Positions 60,755-64,000 of a stretch of 64,000 nucleotides of DNA are shown piece by piece. The position numbers were made by a program, and so were the translations under genes. Position 1 is the stretch's first letter; each line of letters begins with the position of its first letter. Origin of the DNA: Orthonyx spaldingii (Eukaryota; Chordata; Aves; Passeriformes; Orthonychidae); the NCBI GenBank assembly GCA_013397795.1, contig VZTJ01001142.1, positions 1,257,155-1,321,154 on the forward strand, in the 5' to 3' direction. The notes beneath the pieces are model-generated. The model searched no databases, had not been told where the DNA came from, and was given only the letters and a program-made list of their open reading frames with translations.

Positions 60755-63700
60755 GTAAGTAATGGGAACTTGAGTATGTGGCTGATTAAGCAGTTAAACT
60801 ATTGAGCAGACCATTCATAGTCACAGAAATTACTGTCAAAGGATTAACAGAAACCTACACAAACCACCTGTAGCAGAAGATGTGCAGACCAAGAAACATT
60901 TAAATAGAAATGTAAAAGCACATAGCATAAATGAAACTCATGCTGTGCTAGTAACTGGAGCTTGTGAGTGTGTTTAGCATTTGGCTAAACCAGTGAACTA
61001 AGAGCTATCTGTATGATAAAAGCTGAGAACTGTTGGAAGAAGGCATGAACCAATGCATAAGGAACTTCATAATGTTGTGTAAAATAGAGCCATAGTTCGG
61101 ATTCTTCAGATTCAGGCTACAAGACAGCCAACCCCAACACTTCTCCAGTTGTTAGGCTTTCTGGCATAGTGCCATGAATTTAAAAGAGCCCTATATGAGA
61201 AATCCAGTGTTATATTTTCTGCCTGTGCAAGGTGAGTGATATTTCCCCAGAGGAGGGGTGAGTAGACACAACTCTGGAAGAATTAGCTGTGGCCACTCCA
61301 TGAGATCCTCTGGCGTGGAGTGCCTGAAGGTGACATGACACCTGGGGAAATCCTTTTGCCTCTGAGTTGTCCTGTTGTTGTGGGAGAGGCAAGCTTGGAA
61401 AGGAGCAGAGAGCATCTTGTTTTATCTAGCTTTAGAAAAAATAATTGCTTATCATTTAAATATAGCCACATACAAAGCTATTTGTTGGCTTTTCTTTTTG
61501 GAATTTTAAGTGCCTGGCTGGTTAATATCAGTTTTTCACAATGGAATAGTAGGACTTGACTTTTGGTATTACCATATCATTCTTGCTGTGGAAGCTGGTA
61601 AACCAAATCAACTCGTACCAGAGTAAACATACTGCAAAATAATGTAGCATGAGATACCTGCATCAACTGAACGCTGATTTGAGTGGATGTGGAGAGATAC
61701 AATTGCTCTGAATGGCTTTGCTTGATGCTTTGCTCTGAATGTTAGGGGATTGAAGAGGTTTACAGGATTAAGATATTTCGGCTCCCACTTTCTTGCCCAA
61801 CAGTCTAGTTAACCCATGACCAGGATGGTGATTCTTTTCATGGTTCTGCCATGATTTCCTTTATGATTTGGCAGGTCAGTTGTAATTTGTTTAGCCTTTC
61901 AGGAAATACCTATTTGGCGCTTGTAGTGTTGACAAAAGGCCAATAAGCATAACAAAGAGGGTGGTCCCTTTCACTTGTCCAGATGACTCATAACAAATAA
62001 AAGGTCAACTTCACATTTCATAGGTCACTTACTTTTTTCTTGTGGGAACAAAGTCAATCTGCCCACTTTCCCTCCTTGGGACAGCTACCAATGGACTGTG
62101 AGAATGATGATGTGACTCTCCTTGTGCTGACATGCTTTTTGGATTGGCATTTGAAAGAACATGGCAAAAGTAAACAAAGGCATAAATGTGCATTTGCTAA
62201 ATGTTACATAAGTTTAGGTGGAGCAAGAGACAAATTCACGGTATCCTATCATAAGTGGAGAAGAGAGAATACTGCAGTCTGATTATAACAGTGAACAGTG
62301 ACAGGTTTCACAGTTTGCTAGTCCAGAACATGCTACTCGATTATTTTGTATCTAGCACTGTCAAGAGTATGGTAACTGAGCCGCCAATATCTTGCTTGCA
62401 TAGGAAAGCTGATAGCCATCAGATACTTTTACAGTACATTTTCAATATCTCATTGTATACTATAAAAAGAGAGTGTGTATGGAGAAAACCTTTGTATTGT
62501 GATATTAAAGTTTGTTTACATGAACTTTCCTTCTCAGCTAACACTACTTAGGGTGCAGATACCCAAATCTGACACCATTGCTAAGAATTTCATTACTTTT
62601 GTGTTTACATCTATTACTCTGTTCTTCTTTGGCCTTTTCATGTCTTGCCTCCATTTATTTTATCAAGAACTGCTATTAACTGTCTCAATAAAGAATTTCT
62701 ACAGAGTTGAAGAACATGATAATAGACCTGTATTGTGTGTGCAGTAATGCTTCTCTCGATGTCTGATACTAGTCCTGTTTCTGTACTGGAAATGATGAGA
62801 AGCTAGTGTTTTATGATGAGTTTTTATCATAAACCCATGGTTTATAAATGTCTGATTTTGTTGTTGCAACGTGAAAGTAATTTATTCAGAGAAAGAGGAG
62901 AACTATAAAAGATTTATACACAATTAGGAGTTTAACTTGACTAGAAATGTCAACATTTTTCTCCCCAAATGCTCTTCTGTGAAAGTACTCTCCTCTTTCT
63001 CTTTGAGGACATACAGTAGCCTACATAAATCAAAGTATTAAGTTGATGAAATATTAAACACAAATTCTAAACTTTCATTAAAGTGGTCTGTTACCTTTGT
63101 AAGACTGAAAGGTATCTCATCCTTCTTATCTAAAGTATCATCAGTTGTAGTGCAGGCAACAGATCTCACATAGCACTGCACTCTATTCTAAATGAAAAGA
63201 GGTTATGTTTCTAAACGACATGCTTAGAAAGGGGAATAAATGGATAAAATTTTGATGGTGCTACTTTGTTGTGTGCTAAGAGCCTTTTAAACATCAGTTG
63301 ATCTCAGAATGCTTTCAGAATAGCCTTCTGCAATCATGATTGCTAGTACACAAAAAGGACGTGCTAATTGTGCAAGTGGAGGCTGATCAGCTGTCTCTGC
63401 TTACCCTCTTTATAGCCACACAGATCGGGTGGTTGTGGGTAAGGTAGACTGGCCAATTCTCAAACTCTCCCTTGAATTTGAGAGGGATTTTATTGAGAGA
63501 GGCAGGTTGACAATTTAGTATAGGAATGGGTGTTTTTGCAAAACAACTGTGGGGATTTAGACACTTGTGAAGGTTCCTTTACCGTGTGCCCCATTGTAAA
63601 ATCCTTAGGCGCAGCTCAGAAAGCCCAGTTCAGGCACTCGACTCACCCACACAATGGCAAGATGCAGAAGCTTCTAAAAAGGAAATTGAGAAAACCTAAA

Positions 63701-64000
63701 GCAAGAATCTAAGGTAGATCACACAAATGTCCCTTCAGTTGTCATTAATGTAATGGAGGTTGTGTACACAGATTCCTTAGACACTGAAAAATGTCTCAAC
63801 CTTGTCCTGGGAAAGCATTCAGAGATGTTGTCTGTGCTCTGCAGCACTAAGCTCTGTGTAAAGTTACAGTGCAGATACAGCCTCTATCTAGAGAGTTAAT
63901 CATGTAACAGAACACTAAAGGTGTATCAGTCAAACAAACCACTCTCAGTTCTCACCAGATTAACATACCTTGTCTGCAGACAAAGCACCTGCCTGTTACT

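Larger units (their letters stand above)
26735..64000 (+). other. CACNA2D1: Intron 1 of CACNA2D1 (partial, continues beyond the window)
   Basis: From the exon 1 donor to the window's end I found no segment matching the next coding exon (which in vertebrates begins around residues IKSW followed by an acidic, amphipathic stretch). At least 37 kb of intron is therefore present. A very long first intron is usual for this gene. Contents are AT-rich unique DNA, few interspersed repeats, and the tandem repeats listed separately. Alternative or non-coding exons cannot be excluded. Confidence 0.8.
52736..64000. other. Intron 1, last part in the window
   Basis: AT-rich unique DNA with a small GC-rich patch at about 55800-55980, a T-run at 54177-54191, an inverted repeat at 57753-57780 and tandem duplications at 60395-60454 and 60690-60754. 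No transposon or exon recognised. Confidence 0.5.

Noticed and set aside
1..64000. tRNA, rRNA, CRISPR or bacterial-type elements
   Set aside because: No cloverleaf-like A/B-box pair, rRNA block or regularly spaced repeat array was found; the context is vertebrate nuclear DNA.

Overview
The window reads as bird nuclear DNA. It is AT-rich and gene-poor, and the recognisable interspersed repeats are CR1-type LINE fragments plus retroviral LTR pieces of types I associate with bird genomes. There are no operons, dense gene runs or prokaryotic signals. A songbird or other neoavian is plausible, but species cannot be fixed from the sequence.

Only one gene is securely identified. At 26640-26734 (+) lies the first coding exon of CACNA2D1, the alpha2delta-1 auxiliary subunit of voltage-gated calcium channels. 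It encodes the signal peptide and the first residues of the mature protein, and ends in a consensus GTAAGT donor. It sits in a CpG island (about 25697-27470) that carries GC boxes, a strong G-quadruplex motif, a perfect MEF2-type site, a short upstream ORF and a possible minus-strand TATA element.

Layout: (1) 1-25.7 kb is the upstream intergenic region. It holds a minus-strand LTR near 0.9-1.3 kb, CR1 pieces at 4.5, 8.4-9.2, 12.6-13.8, 21.4 and 22.6 kb, a U3 piece of a second LTR family at 20.7 kb and several simple repeats. (2) 25.7-27.5 kb is the promoter island, exon 1 and the GC-rich start of intron 1. (3) 26.7-64 kb is the first part of intron 1. No exon 2 was found. The intron contains a 51-bp minisatellite, several 20-63 bp tandem duplications (two carry acceptor-like sequences), a long ATCT microsatellite, one CR1 3' end and an LTR at 52.2-52.7 kb.

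I did not find an undescribed gene system. The most interesting items are the promoter architecture, the perfect duplication of an acceptor-like sequence in intron 1, two unrecognised open segments (about 3.0-3.7 kb and 49.9-50.5 kb) and an eroded CR1 reverse-transcriptase remnant.
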